The notes: generated from the sequence alone by a model not told the origin. A stretch of DNA of 64,000 bases from Amycolatopsis sp. CA-230715 (GCF_018736145.1 NZ_CP059997.1:7129501-7193500), one strand, 5' to 3'. Shown: positions 17,468 through 26,250, counted from the first letter of the stretch. Translations and numbers: made by a program.

Positions 17468-18721
17468 CTACGGCTGGAAAGCGTTGCCGGTGGCGATCTT
17501 CGGGCGCCCGAGTTCCACCGGCTCGCCCGGTTTGGCGCGCCGGTAGACCGCGGCCGTGGCTTCGGCGATGTGGCCCCAGTCGAAGTCGGCGGCCAGCCGG
17601 GACTTCGCGGTGCGGGCGCGGCGCGCGGCGGCTTTGCGGTCGTCGAGTACGGTGCCGACGGCCGCGGCGATCGCGGCCACGTCGCCGGGTTCGAAGGCGA
17701 GCCCGGTTTCCCCGTCGATCACCACTTCGCCGAGGCCGCCCGCGGTCGAGGCCACGAGCGGGGCCTGCGCGGCGGCGGCTTCGAGCGCGACGATGCCGAA
17801 CGGTTCGTAGCGGCTGGGCAGCACCACGGCGTCGGCGGCGGCGAGCGCGGCGCGCAGCTCGCGATCGGAAAGGTGCCCGACGAAGTCGACGGCGCGCCGG
17901 ATCCGGAGCTTCCTCGCCTGCTCGACGAGTTCGTCGAGGTGCCGTCCCTTGCCCGCGACGACCACGCGGGCGCCGGGGTGGGCGCGGCGGATCCTCGGCA
18001 GCGCGGCCAGCAGGTCCTGCACGCCCTTTTCCCATTCGAGCCTGCCGAAGTACAGCAGCAGCGGCGCGCCGTCGGGGCTGTGCGCGGCGCGCGCCTCGGC
18101 GATCGCGGCGGCGGGCACGCGCCAGCCGCGCTCCTCGATCCCGTTGTGGATCACCGTGATGTCGGCGGCGTCGAGGTCGAAGAGGTGGGCGACCTCGGTG
18201 CGCATGGCCTGCGAACAGGTGATCAGTGCGTCCGCGCGGTTCGCGAGCCACCACTCGGCGGAGTGCACCTGCTGGTTGAGCGGGTGCGAAAGCCAGCCGG
18301 AATGCCTGCCGGCCTCGGTCGCGTGGATCGTGCCGACCAGCGGCACCGCGGCCTGCTCGGCGAGCGCGATCGCGGGATGCGTGACGAGCCAGTCGTGCGC
18401 GTGCACCACGTCCGGCTGCCAGCCGCGCAGCAGCTCACCGCCCGCCCTGATCATCGCGTGGCCCATCGCGAGCGTCCAGGCGACCAGGTCGCGTTCGAAC
18501 GTGACGTGCATCGGGTCCTCGGCGACCCTGATCACGCGGACGCCTTCGACCACCCGATCGGTGGTCGGATGCGTGTGCGCGTCGGTGCCCGCGACGTGGC
18601 GGCACAGCACGACGACCTCGTGCCCGTCGCGGACCAGGTGCCTCGCGAGTGCGTGCACGTGCCGGGACAGGCCCCCGACCACGACCGGCGGGTATTCCCA
18701 CGACAGCATCAGTACGCGCAT
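17468..18721 (-). CDS. GT4 alpha-1,4-glucosyltransferase (Rv3032-like)
   Basis: This is a 417-residue GT-B fold glycosyltransferase. The N-terminal WEYPPVVVGGLSRHVHAL contains the glycine loop that binds the sugar nucleotide. HAHDWLVTHPAIAL and GTIHATEAGR follow. The C-terminal half has LYFGRLEWEKGV, and the retaining GT4 signature EPFGIVALEAAAAQ with its E-x7-E pair. The order and orientation of the surrounding genes match mycobacterial Rv3032, which elongates alpha-1,4-glucan/methylglucose lipopolysaccharide chains in the cytoplasm. Here it is separated from its GH57 and methyltransferase partners by three other genes. The donor is likely UDP- or ADP-glucose by family knowledge. Confidence 0.88.
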   Translation of the reverse strand: MRVLMLSWEYPPVVVGGLSRHVHALARHLVRDGHEVVVLCRHVAGTDAHTHPTTDRVVEGVRVIRVAEDPMHVTFERDLVAWTLAMGHAMIRAGGELLRGWQPDVVHAHDWLVTHPAIALAEQAAVPLVGTIHATEAGRHSGWLSHPLNQQVHSAEWWLANRADALITCSQAMRTEVAHLFDLDAADITVIHNGIEERGWRVPAAAIAEARAAHSPDGAPLLLYFGRLEWEKGVQDLLAALPRIRRAHPGARVVVAGKGRHLDELVEQARKLRIRRAVDFVGHLSDRELRAALAAADAVVLPSRYEPFGIVALEAAAAQAPLVASTAGGLGEVVIDGETGLAFEPGDVAAIAAAVGTVLDDRKAAARRARTAKSRLAADFDWGHIAEATAAVYRRAKPGEPVELGRPKIATGNAFQP

Positions 18722-18885
18722 GTCTGGAGGTTACTCATCAGTCGCTTAGGGCGCTCCGGTACGGGGTCGCTCACCAGCGGCCGAGACGGGCGGTGACGAG
18801 ATGTCATGACCGGATGTGACCTGGCCGACAATTCACTCGAATGGACCATGACTTCACGAATGTCGTTGGTCACTCTTGTGCAGTG

Positions 18886-20763
18886 ATGTTGAATTCCGTG
18901 CGAAGAAGACGTCCCGCCGCCCTCGTCGCCGCGCTGCTCGCCGCCGTGGCGTTCGGGACCGTTCCGGCCACCGCCGCCGAGCCCGCTGCCCAGCCGCACC
19001 AGAAGGCATGGGAGCCCAAGACCCCGCCGCTGTCCACGCCATGGACCTACCAGGTCGGGCCGGACAACGCGCTCCCCGAATACCCGCGGCCGCAGCTGTC
19101 CAGGCCGCGCTGGCAGAACCTCAACGGGTTGTGGGAGTACACCGGCGGACCCGCCGCCTTCCGCGCCTCGGCACCGTCCACTTCGGAGTACAAAGAGCAG
19201 ATCCTGGTGCCGTACCCGCCGGAATCGGCGCTGTCCGGCGTCCAGCGCCACGACGACCAGATGTGGTACCGCAAGGTCTTCCAGGTGCCGCCGGACTGGC
19301 GCGGCCAGCGCGTGCTGCTGCACTTCGGCGCGGTCGACCAGATCGCCACCGTCTGGGTGAACAACCAGCAGGTCGCCACGCACTCCGGCGGCTACGCCGA
19401 GTTCACCGCCGACGTCACGAAGGCGTTGCGCAGCGGTGGTTCGCAGGAACTGACCGTGCGCGTCGAAGACCGCAACGACATCAACACGTTCCCGGTCGGC
19501 AAGCAGCGCAACAGTCCCGGCGGGATCTTCTACACCGGCTCGTCCGGCATCTGGCAGACCGTGTGGATGGAACCGGTCGCCGCGTCCCATGTGGACAAGC
19601 TCGACATCGTTCCCGATCTCACCAGCTTCGCGGTGACGCCCAAGGCAACGGGCGCCGACGGGCAGCGCGCCGAGGTCGTCGTGTCGCAGCCGGGCGGGCC
19701 GGAAGTGGCGCGCTCGCAAGGGAAACCGGGCCAGGCGATCCGCGTGCCGGTGCCGAACCCGCACCTGTGGAGCCCGGACGATCCGTACCTTTACGACCTC
19801 ACCGTGCGCCTGCGCGACGCGGGCGGCCGCGTCACCGACGAGGTCCGCAGCTACGGCGGCCTGCGCACGATCGGCACCGTCAACGACGCCCAGGGCAGGC
19901 CGAGAATCGCGCTCAACGGCAAGACCACGTTCCTGCACGGTCCGCTCGACCAGGGCTTCTGGCCGGACGGGATCTACACCGCGCCCACCGACGCGGCGCT
20001 GAAGTTCGACCTCGAGCAGATCAAGAAGCTCGGGCTGAACTTCGTCCGCAAGCACATCAAGGTCGAACCGGCGCGCTGGTACTACTGGGCCGACAAGCTC
20101 GGGCTGATGGTGTGGCAGGACATGCCGTCGCTGGTGGTGTCGTTCGACGGCCCGCCGGGACCGGCGCCGGACCCGGTACCGGAGGCGAAGGCGCACTACG
20201 AGCAGGGCCTCACCGCCATGGTCGACCAGTTGCGCAGCTCACCGTCGATCATCGGCTGGGTGCCGTTCAACGAGGGCTGGGGCGAGTTCGACACCCAGCG
20301 CATCGCGGACAAGGTGAAGGCGCAGGACCCGTCGCGCCTCGTGAACGCCTCCAGCGGCGTGAACTGCTGTCTGTCCAGACCGGACACCGGTGCCGGTGAC
20401 GTCTACGACGACCACACCTACGTCGGCCCTGGGCGGCCGCAGGTGAAGGACGGCAGGCCGATCGTCGACGGCGAGTACGGCGGGCTCGGGCTGGTGCTCG
20501 ACGGGCACGTGTGGCCGGGTCCGCCCGGCGCGTACGAGATGACGAAGAGCCAGGACGAACTGACCCGGCGCTACGGCGAGGTGAGCGACGACCTGCTGAA
20601 GGTGGTGCGGGACAACGGGTTGTCCGGTGCGATCTACACCCAGACCACCGATGTCGAGAACGAGGTGAACGGGTACCTCACCTACGACCGCAGGGTGATG
20701 AAGCCGAACCTGGGCGTGGTGGCCGAGCACAACCGCGCGGTGATCGCCGCCGGATCGCAGTAA
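18886..20763 (+). CDS. Secreted GH2-family glycoside hydrolase
   Basis: This is a 625-residue extracellular beta-glycosidase. A basic start and hydrophobic stretch ending VPATAAEP give a signal peptide (about 1-27); ATG 18886 is chosen because the signal begins there. Residues 60-220 are the sugar-binding domain (RPRWQNLNGLWEYT, DDQMWYRKVFQVP, HSGGYAEFTADVT), a beta-sandwich follows, then the TIM barrel. The acid/base is Glu463 in PFNEGWGEFD and the likely nucleophile Glu530 in DGEYGG. It could act as a beta-galactosidase or on related beta-linked sugars. An exported aldose epimerase gene follows 14 bases on. It interrupts the glucan gene block and is divergent from the GT4 gene. Confidence 0.9.
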   Translation: MLNSVRRRRPAALVAALLAAVAFGTVPATAAEPAAQPHQKAWEPKTPPLSTPWTYQVGPDNALPEYPRPQLSRPRWQNLNGLWEYTGGPAAFRASAPSTSEYKEQILVPYPPESALSGVQRHDDQMWYRKVFQVPPDWRGQRVLLHFGAVDQIATVWVNNQQVATHSGGYAEFTADVTKALRSGGSQELTVRVEDRNDINTFPVGKQRNSPGGIFYTGSSGIWQTVWMEPVAASHVDKLDIVPDLTSFAVTPKATGADGQRAEVVVSQPGGPEVARSQGKPGQAIRVPVPNPHLWSPDDPYLYDLTVRLRDAGGRVTDEVRSYGGLRTIGTVNDAQGRPRIALNGKTTFLHGPLDQGFWPDGIYTAPTDAALKFDLEQIKKLGLNFVRKHIKVEPARWYYWADKLGLMVWQDMPSLVVSFDGPPGPAPDPVPEAKAHYEQGLTAMVDQLRSSPSIIGWVPFNEGWGEFDTQRIADKVKAQDPSRLVNASSGVNCCLSRPDTGAGDVYDDHTYVGPGRPQVKDGRPIVDGEYGGLGLVLDGHVWPGPPGAYEMTKSQDELTRRYGEVSDDLLKVVRDNGLSGAIYTQTTDVENEVNGYLTYDRRVMKPNLGVVAEHNRAVIAAGSQ

Positions 20764-20777
20764 AAAGGGGAACAACG

Positions 20778-21833
20778 GTGTCCGAAGTGGAGAAGACAGG
20801 ACTGAGCCGCCGCGGCGCGCTCGGCACGATGCTCGCCGCCGGCGCGGTCACCGCGCTGGGGGCGGCGTCACCCGCGGCCGCCGCAGGGTCGAATGTGTCC
20901 GATGTGGACGGTTCGGCGGCGCGGGGGCAGACCGCGAGCGGACGGCTGTACGAGCTGCGGTGCGGGAACGCGCGCGCGGTGATCGCGGGTGTGGCGGCGA
21001 CCGTGCTGTCGTACCAGGTGGACGGTGAAGAGCTACTGCTCACGCACGCCGCGGACGACGTCGGCGAGGGCTACCAGGGCAAGACGATCCTGCCCTGGTG
21101 CAACCGCATCGACCACGGCAAGTACACCTTCGGCGGCAAGCAGTACGCGGTCCCGATCAACGAGCCGGACCGCGACACCGCGCTGCACGGCCTGCTGAGC
21201 TTCACCGAATGGCAGCCGGTGCGGCACACCCGGGACAGCGTGGTGCTGGAGGTGCAGCAGCACCCGCACTACGGATACCCGTTCCACGTGGCGTTCCGGA
21301 TGGAGTTCGCGCTCGGGCGGCGCGGGCTGTCCAGCACGCTCACCGCGCGCAACATCGGTTCGGGGCCCGCGCCGTTCGGCACGGCCAACCACACCTACGT
21401 GAAAGCGGCCTCCGGCACGATCGATTCGATCGAACTGGAGCTCGGCGCGAGCACGTACTACGTGGTGAACGACCGGCTCATCCCCACCGGGACCGCGCCG
21501 GTGGCGGGCACGCCGTACGATTTCCGCACCGCGAAGAAGATCGGCGCGACCAAAATGGACACCGCGTTCAAGGATGTGCGGCGCGGCGAGGACGGGCTCG
21601 CGACGGTCACCTTCCGGCGGCCGGGCGGGCACACCGTGCGGTTGTGGATGGATTCCTCGTACGGATACCTGCAGTGCTACACCGACGACGGGCCGACGGG
21701 GCATCCGCCGCGCTCCGGTCTCACCGTCGAACCGGTGAGCTGCGCGCCGAACTGCTTCAACACCGGTGACGGCCTCGTGGTCCTCTCACCCGGCCGCGCC
21801 TGGCGGGGTACCTGGGGCCTTTCCGCGAGCTGA
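20778..21833 (+). CDS. Exported aldose 1-epimerase
   Basis: This 351-residue enzyme interconverts alpha and beta anomers of free aldoses. The N-terminus (GLSRRGALG then an Ala-rich hydrophobic stretch ending PAAAAG) is a Tat-type signal, so it acts outside the membrane. Family motifs are ILPWCNRIDHGKYTFGG, the substrate-binding ALHGLL with His, TANHTYVK-like NHTYVK with the second His, and a late catalytic Glu in LTVEPVSC. GTG 20778 is preceded by AAAAGGGG and lies 14 bases after the GH2 stop, so the two form an operon that releases a sugar and mutarotates it outside the cell. A large hairpin follows. Confidence 0.88.
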   Translation: MSEVEKTGLSRRGALGTMLAAGAVTALGAASPAAAAGSNVSDVDGSAARGQTASGRLYELRCGNARAVIAGVAATVLSYQVDGEELLLTHAADDVGEGYQGKTILPWCNRIDHGKYTFGGKQYAVPINEPDRDTALHGLLSFTEWQPVRHTRDSVVLEVQQHPHYGYPFHVAFRMEFALGRRGLSSTLTARNIGSGPAPFGTANHTYVKAASGTIDSIELELGASTYYVVNDRLIPTGTAPVAGTPYDFRTAKKIGATKMDTAFKDVRRGEDGLATVTFRRPGGHTVRLWMDSSYGYLQCYTDDGPTGHPPRSGLTVEPVSCAPNCFNTGDGLVVLSPGRAWRGTWGLSAS

Positions 21834-21850
21834 GTCGCCGATTGCTCGAT

Positions 21851-21903
21851 GCCCCGAAGGTGGCTTTCGGGGCATCGAGCGCCCCGAAAGCCACCTTCGG
21901 AGC
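21851..21903. repeat. Pair of CCCCGAA/TTCGGGG palindromes forming one large hairpin
   Basis: Unit one (21851-21873) and unit two (21881-21903) are each near-palindromes. Unit two is also the reverse complement of unit one except for one base, so the pair can fold into a stem of about 23 bp with a 7-base loop. It lies exactly between the convergent stops of the epimerase and glutathione peroxidase genes, as a bidirectional terminator would. There is no U-run. Confidence 0.85.
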
Positions 21904-21904
21904 G

Positions 21905-22399
21905 TCAGGCCGAGGTCGGCAGGATCGCTTCGATCGCCTCGGTGACGGTGGCGTCTTCCGGTTCGGTGCGGGGGCGGAAGCGGCCGACGATCTTGCCGTC
22001 CGGGGCGATGAGGAACTTTTCGAAGTTCCACTGCACATCGCCGGCCGCGCCGTCGGCGTCGGGCGTCGCGGTCAGCTCGGTGTAGAGCGGGTGCCTGCCT
22101 TCGCCGTTCACGTCGATCTTCTCGAACAACGGGAAGGTGACGCCGTACGTCGTCGAGCAGAAGGTCTGGATCTCCTCGGCGGTACCGGGTTCCTGGCCCG
22201 CGAACTGGTTGCACGGGATCCCGACGACCGAGAAGCCGCGGTCGCCGTAGCGCTCCTGCAGCTTCTCCAAACCGGTGTACTGCGGGGTCAGCCCGCACTT
22301 CGACGCGACGTTCACCACGAGCAGCGCCTTGCCGTCGAGGGAACCGAGCGACGAGTCCTCACCGGACAGCGTCCTAAGCGGGATTTCCTTGATACTCAA
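21905..22399 (-). CDS. Glutathione peroxidase-family thiol peroxidase
   Basis: This is a 164-residue peroxidase of the BtuE/GPx fold that reduces hydroperoxides, in actinomycetes probably with thioredoxin or mycothiol rather than glutathione. The peroxidatic Cys35 is in NVASKCGLTPQY. The catalytic Gln and a further Cys lie in IPCNQFAGQEPG, and the Trp-Asn pair in VQWNFEKFLI. The start is TTG 22399: it has AGGAAGG upstream and overlaps the GH57 stop as TTGA, whereas no ATG or GTG fits. It is the last gene of the methyltransferase-GH57-GPx operon, an addition I do not recall in the mycobacterial equivalent. Confidence 0.9.
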   Translation of the reverse strand: MSIKEIPLRTLSGEDSSLGSLDGKALLVVNVASKCGLTPQYTGLEKLQERYGDRGFSVVGIPCNQFAGQEPGTAEEIQTFCSTTYGVTFPLFEKIDVNGEGRHPLYTELTATPDADGAAGDVQWNFEKFLIAPDGKIVGRFRPRTEPEDATVTEAIEAILPTSA

Positions 22400-23907
22400 A
22401 GATTTTCCTTCCTCTGCAGATCGCGGGCGTCGAGGCGCCCGAACGGGAGGTCGTCCGCGCGGAACCGGCGGGCGAGGTCGTGCGCGCGGTCGCGATGGCC
22501 GCCCCGCAGGAGCGCGGCCAGTTCGTCGAACCGCTCGGTGTGCACCGCGGCACGGCGGCGCGCGTAGTCGGCGGCGGAATCCTTGGTGACCATGAACGCC
22601 CAGTCGCTCGACAGCGCGAGCATCGCCTCGGTGACGGCCTGATCGGCGACGCGGTCGCGGCCCGCGCTGCCGGGAAGGGACAGCAGGCGCTCCTGCAGCG
22701 CGGCGTTCGCGGTGACCAGGTCGGCGACCTGCTCGCCGTCCCACACCCGCCAGTCCTTGCCGGAGCCCCACGAGGACGCGGGAAGGTCGACGCGGCCGCC
22801 GAGGTGGCCCGCCTCCAACGCGCCTTGGAGCGTGGTGACCCGCACCCCGGCCTCGGGCAGCGCGCGCAGCACGCCTTCGAGCCAGGCGGGACCCTCGTGC
22901 CACCAGTGCCCGAACAGTTCCGTGTCGTAGGCCGCGACGACCAGCGGTTCGCGTTCTTCGCCCGCGCGCAGCGAGCGCAGCCGCGAAACCACGGTGTCGA
23001 CGAAATCCTTGACGTGCGAGCGAAGCGTGTCCGCGGCGAGCGCCGGATCGTACGGCGCCTTCTCCCACGGCGGCACCTGCTTGCCGGTCACGCGCGACGG
23101 TTTCAGCCCGACTTCGTGGTCCCAGGTGTGGAAGTCGCGGTAGGCGCTGTGCCCCGGATAGCCCGCCTTCGGGGACCACACGCGGTAGGTGACTTCGAGG
23201 TCGCGGCCGAAGCACACGACGTCGGAGTCGCCGACGGTCCGCGCCGCGGCCGTGGTGCCGTGCAGGGACGGCCCGTCGACCAGGAACCGCTGGACGCCCG
23301 CCGCCGCGTACCCGGTTTCCATGCCGGGCGCGTAGCCGCATTCGGGTGCCCAGATGCCCGATGGCCGCGTGCCGACGCGGAGTTCGGTGTCGTCGAGGCC
23401 GCCGCGCAAGGCGAACGAGCGGATGCGCTCGTCGAGCAGCGGCTGGAACGGGTGCGCGAGCGGCCCGCCGAGCAGCTCGATCGTCCCGTCGTCCACAAAG
23501 GACCGGAGGATCGGCGAGAACCCGTGCCGCCAGCGGGTTTCGAACTCTTCGATCGCGCTGGTCGCCGTGCGGTACTCGCGGGCGCCGAGCTCTCGCAGAA
23601 GCGGGTCGTGGCCCCACAGCGTGCTCGCCTGCCGTGCGCGCAGCTGCCAGTTGCCGAGCCACTCGTGGAAGGAGCGCAGGCTGTACGGGTCGTCGAGCTG
23701 CGCGGCGAGCACGGGCGTGACGCCGAGGGTCAGCACGTCGCGCTTGCCCTCGTCGGCGAAGCGCCGCAGAAGGTCGACCACCGGCAGGTACGAATGCGCC
23801 CACGCCTGGTACAGCCATTCCTCGCCGACCGGCCACGAGCCGTGGTGTGGCAGCCACGGCAGATGGCTGTGCACGACGAGGCAGAAGGTGCCTTCCGAAG
23901 AGCTCAC
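22396..23907 (-). CDS. GH57 1,4-alpha-glucan branching enzyme (Rv3031-like)
   Basis: This 503-residue cytoplasmic enzyme is predicted to introduce alpha-1,6 branches in an alpha-glucan. The GH57 motifs appear in order: HSHLPW (13-18) near the N-terminus, EWLGNW, the nucleophile Glu189 in GIWAPECGY, and the acid Asp in AAYDTELFGHWWHEGP. A helical C-terminal domain follows, as in bacterial branching enzymes of this group. GTG 23907 overlaps the methyltransferase stop (GTGA), which fixes the start. The neighbours (GT4 and methyltransferase) match Rv3032-Rv3031-Rv3030, linked to methylglucose lipopolysaccharide and glucan synthesis. Confidence 0.9.
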   Translation of the reverse strand: MSSSEGTFCLVVHSHLPWLPHHGSWPVGEEWLYQAWAHSYLPVVDLLRRFADEGKRDVLTLGVTPVLAAQLDDPYSLRSFHEWLGNWQLRARQASTLWGHDPLLRELGAREYRTATSAIEEFETRWRHGFSPILRSFVDDGTIELLGGPLAHPFQPLLDERIRSFALRGGLDDTELRVGTRPSGIWAPECGYAPGMETGYAAAGVQRFLVDGPSLHGTTAAARTVGDSDVVCFGRDLEVTYRVWSPKAGYPGHSAYRDFHTWDHEVGLKPSRVTGKQVPPWEKAPYDPALAADTLRSHVKDFVDTVVSRLRSLRAGEEREPLVVAAYDTELFGHWWHEGPAWLEGVLRALPEAGVRVTTLQGALEAGHLGGRVDLPASSWGSGKDWRVWDGEQVADLVTANAALQERLLSLPGSAGRDRVADQAVTEAMLALSSDWAFMVTKDSAADYARRRAAVHTERFDELAALLRGGHRDRAHDLARRFRADDLPFGRLDARDLQRKENL

Positions 23908-24677
23908 GGACGCACCGCCACGGCGACCAGGTCGAGGCTCGCGTCGAGGTCTTCGGCGTCGACGGCGAAGTCGTCCGCGCGGATCGCGGCCACGTCGGCG
24001 AGTAGCGCTTCGGGCCATTTCGCCTGGCCGGGCAGGCTGCCCATGACGACGTCGAGCTGGGCGTCGATGATCGACCCGCCGTAGCGCTCGTCGAGCGCGC
24101 GCACCCCGCCGCCGTGGCGCAGGCCGTCGAGCCGCTCCACTTCGAACCCTGCCTCTCGCAGCAGTTCGTCCATTTCGGACGGTGCGAGTTCCCTGGTGTG
24201 GAACGGGTTCAGCGGGGTGTCGCTGTCCGGGGTGAAGGTCAGCCGGTTCGGCGTGGTCACCAGCAGCCGCCCGCCGGGGCGCAGCACGCGGTGGCACTCG
24301 GCGAGGAACCCGGCCTGGTCCCACAGGTGCTCGATCACCTGGAAGTTCGCCACGACGTCCACAGTGGACGAAGCGACCGGCAGGAAGGCGAGGTTCGCCC
24401 GCGCGACCCGCACGTTCTCGTAGCGGGCGGAGACGTGCGCGACGGTGTGCTGGTCGTAGTCGAGCGCCAGCACCCGCTGCGCCTTACCCGCGATCAACCC
24501 GGCACCGTAACCTTCGCCACACCCGGCTTCGAGCACGGTGCCTTCGCAGTAGGGGAGCAGTGCCAAATAGGCCGCTTCGTGTCGGCGGAACCAGTAGTTT
24601 TCCTCGGGCACACCGGGGACGGTGCGCTCCCCGGTGAGGTGCAGGTACTGGGCCTCACCTGCGGTTCTGGCTGGCAC
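23904..24677 (-). CDS. Class I SAM-dependent methyltransferase (Rv3030-like)
   Basis: This is a 257-residue Rossmann-fold methyltransferase. Motif I is VLEAGCGEGYGAGLI (about 48-62), the acidic end of strand 2 is ALDYDQ, NFQVIEHL is the motif at strand 4, and LRPGGRLLVTTPN follows. The C-terminus is a lineage-specific helical part. It is the first gene of a tightly overlapping operon with the GH57 enzyme, so a sugar or glucan hydroxyl is the likely methyl acceptor, as proposed for Rv3030. That substrate is inference from context only. Confidence 0.88.
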   Translation of the reverse strand: MPARTAGEAQYLHLTGERTVPGVPEENYWFRRHEAAYLALLPYCEGTVLEAGCGEGYGAGLIAGKAQRVLALDYDQHTVAHVSARYENVRVARANLAFLPVASSTVDVVANFQVIEHLWDQAGFLAECHRVLRPGGRLLVTTPNRLTFTPDSDTPLNPFHTRELAPSEMDELLREAGFEVERLDGLRHGGGVRALDERYGGSIIDAQLDVVMGSLPGQAKWPEALLADVAAIRADDFAVDAEDLDASLDLVAVAVRP

Positions 24678-24813
24678 TGGCGCGTTCTCCCCGGGGGCAG
24701 GCGGTGTTGGTGGTCTCGCTGCGAAACTACCTTGTCCCGCGCTCGGCGCCAGCGTCGTAGCGGTCGCGGTTTTGTGGTGCGCTCAGCCCGCTCGTCCGGC
24801 GGCGATCCCCCAA

Positions 24814-24841
24814 GGCGTACGAGAAGTCCCTTTCGTACGCC
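24814..24841. promoter_or_regulatory. 9-bp inverted repeat between methyltransferase and small gene
   Basis: GGCGTACGA (24814-24822) and TCGTACGCC (24833-24841) are perfect complements with a 10-base spacer. It lies 60 bases downstream of the small gene and 137 bases upstream of the methyltransferase start. It could be a terminator for the former or an operator for the latter. The rest of the 224-base gap shows nothing else. Confidence 0.45.
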
Positions 24842-24901
24842 CAGGGGAGCCCCTGTTTTCAACATTACCGTGGCGCACCGACAAAAACGGGGCGCGCGGT
24901 G

Positions 24902-25066
24902 TCAGCGCTTCCGGTACCCCTTGGCGCGCTCCTGCACCTTCGCCAGCGCGTCCTTCGCCTGCTGGCGGCGCTTCGGGTCGTTCGCGAAATCCTTGGCCTG
25001 ATTGATCATCCGCTTGCCTTGCGGACTGCTCGCGAGGTGGGCGATCCGGCTGAACAGCGATGCCAT
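24902..25066 (-). CDS. Small conserved basic protein
   Basis: This encodes 54 residues: MASLFSRIAHLASSPQGKRMIN, then a Lys/Arg/Gln-rich helix (DPKRRQQAKDALAKVQERAKGYRKR). GGAGGA lies eight bases before ATG 25066, with good spacing; an earlier in-frame start has no such signal. Similar short proteins are widespread in actinomycetes next to the electron-transfer flavoprotein locus, but I know no function. It is soluble, highly charged and predicted to be helical throughout its C-terminal half. Confidence 0.8.
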   Translation of the reverse strand: MASLFSRIAHLASSPQGKRMINQAKDFANDPKRRQQAKDALAKVQERAKGYRKR

Positions 25067-25151
25067 GGCTGTCGTCCTCCGTGCTGGGCGCGTGACGGTA
25101 TGTCCGTTTCGTCTGTCCAACGTGCCATGGCGATCCGGAGTTCCGCCAGGC

Positions 25152-25994
25152 TCAGGTGGGTGAAACGGTGATGCCGAGCGCCCCGGGGCCGACGTGGGCG
25201 CCGATGATCGTGCTCGCCTCGACGATCATGTTGTCCCGCATGTCGGGAAGTTGGGTCCGCAGCCGGTTCGCGACCTCGTCGACGCGTTCGTCGGTGGAGC
25301 CGAAGCGCACCATCGCGACGTCGACCGGTCCGCGCCCGGCGCGCTCGCCGGCCAGATCGGTCAGGCGCTGCAGCGCGCGCCGGGTGCCCGGCACGCGCGC
25401 GAGCGGCGCGACCTCCCCGTTGGTCACGGTCAGCAGCGGTTTGATGGACAGCGCACTGCCCAGCACGGCCGCCGCCGCACCGATCCGGCCGCCGCGGCGC
25501 AGGTATTCGAGGGTGTCCACGTAGATCAGTTCCGTGCTGCCCCGGTACCGGCGTTCGGCGGCTTCGATGACCCGCCGCGGGTCGGCGCCCGCGGCCGCTG
25601 TCCGCGCCGCGGACAGCGCGGCGAACCCGAGGCTCATCCCGGTGGTTTCGCTGTCCAGTACGTGGACGGGCACGTTGACCTGCTTCGCGGCTTCCTGCGC
25701 GGCGCGCACGGTCGCCGACATCCGGCCGGAGATGTGCACGCTCACGATGGCGGTCGCGCCATGGGAAACGGCGTCCTGGTAGGTCCAGAAGAAGGCGCCG
25801 GGATCGGGGGGCGAGGTGGACACCGGGGTGCCCTGGCGCAGCGCTTCGACCAGCTCAGGGCGTTCGAAGCGGTGTTCGTCGTCGGTTCTCGATCCCACGT
25901 GGAGCTGGACCTGGACGACGGAGATGCCCCACTGGGAGACGAGCTGCTCGGGGAGGCAGGCGGTCGAGTCGGTGACTACGGCGACGGTCGGCAC
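25152..25994 (-). CDS. DegV-family fatty-acid-binding protein
   Basis: This is a 280-residue DegV/FakB-like protein. The N-terminal VAVVTDSTACLP contains the DSTA motif whose Asp-Ser contacts the fatty-acid carboxylate. SPPDPGAFFWTYQ matches the family SQPSPG region, with VSVHISGRMSATVRAA next and DSETTGMSLGFAAL further on. The C-terminal half carries IKPLLTVTNGEVAPL. FakB proteins present fatty acids to a FakA kinase; no fakA is in the window, and in actinomycetes the role is unproven. It is divergent from etfB across 256 bases. Confidence 0.9.
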   Translation of the reverse strand: MPTVAVVTDSTACLPEQLVSQWGISVVQVQLHVGSRTDDEHRFERPELVEALRQGTPVSTSPPDPGAFFWTYQDAVSHGATAIVSVHISGRMSATVRAAQEAAKQVNVPVHVLDSETTGMSLGFAALSAARTAAAGADPRRVIEAAERRYRGSTELIYVDTLEYLRRGGRIGAAAAVLGSALSIKPLLTVTNGEVAPLARVPGTRRALQRLTDLAGERAGRGPVDVAMVRFGSTDERVDEVANRLRTQLPDMRDNMIVEASTIIGAHVGPGALGITVSPT

Positions 25995-26050
25995 AGTTCC
26001 GCAGGCTAACCCGAATCACTCGACAGGAGTACCCGCAGGTTCCGCCAAGC

Positions 26051-26175
26051 GGGGTAACACACACCTGGGGTAACCTGAGGGCGAGGAAAGTTCTGGGACG
26101 ATGGTCCCGATAAAATGTGATTCCAGGTGAATGGCGTCACCTCGGCGCGCCAGCACGCCGGAACTTCCCTAATCT
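26051..26175 (+). promoter_or_regulatory. etfBA upstream region with candidate operator and -10 box
   Basis: Direct repeats GGGGTAAC occur at 26051-26058 and 26067-26074, 16 bp apart. An inverted repeat AGGTGA-n6-TCACCT spans 26125-26142. TAATCT at 26170-26175 is a candidate -10, which would give a leader of about 69 bases before etfB. I see no clear -35. All are inferred from sequence alone. Confidence 0.35.
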
Positions 26176-26250
26176 ACCGGCGAGTAGTGCAGGGCAAAGC
26201 CGTATTCAGGGCGCGCGAGCGTCCCAGTAACGGGAGGTCGAAGAGGACCC

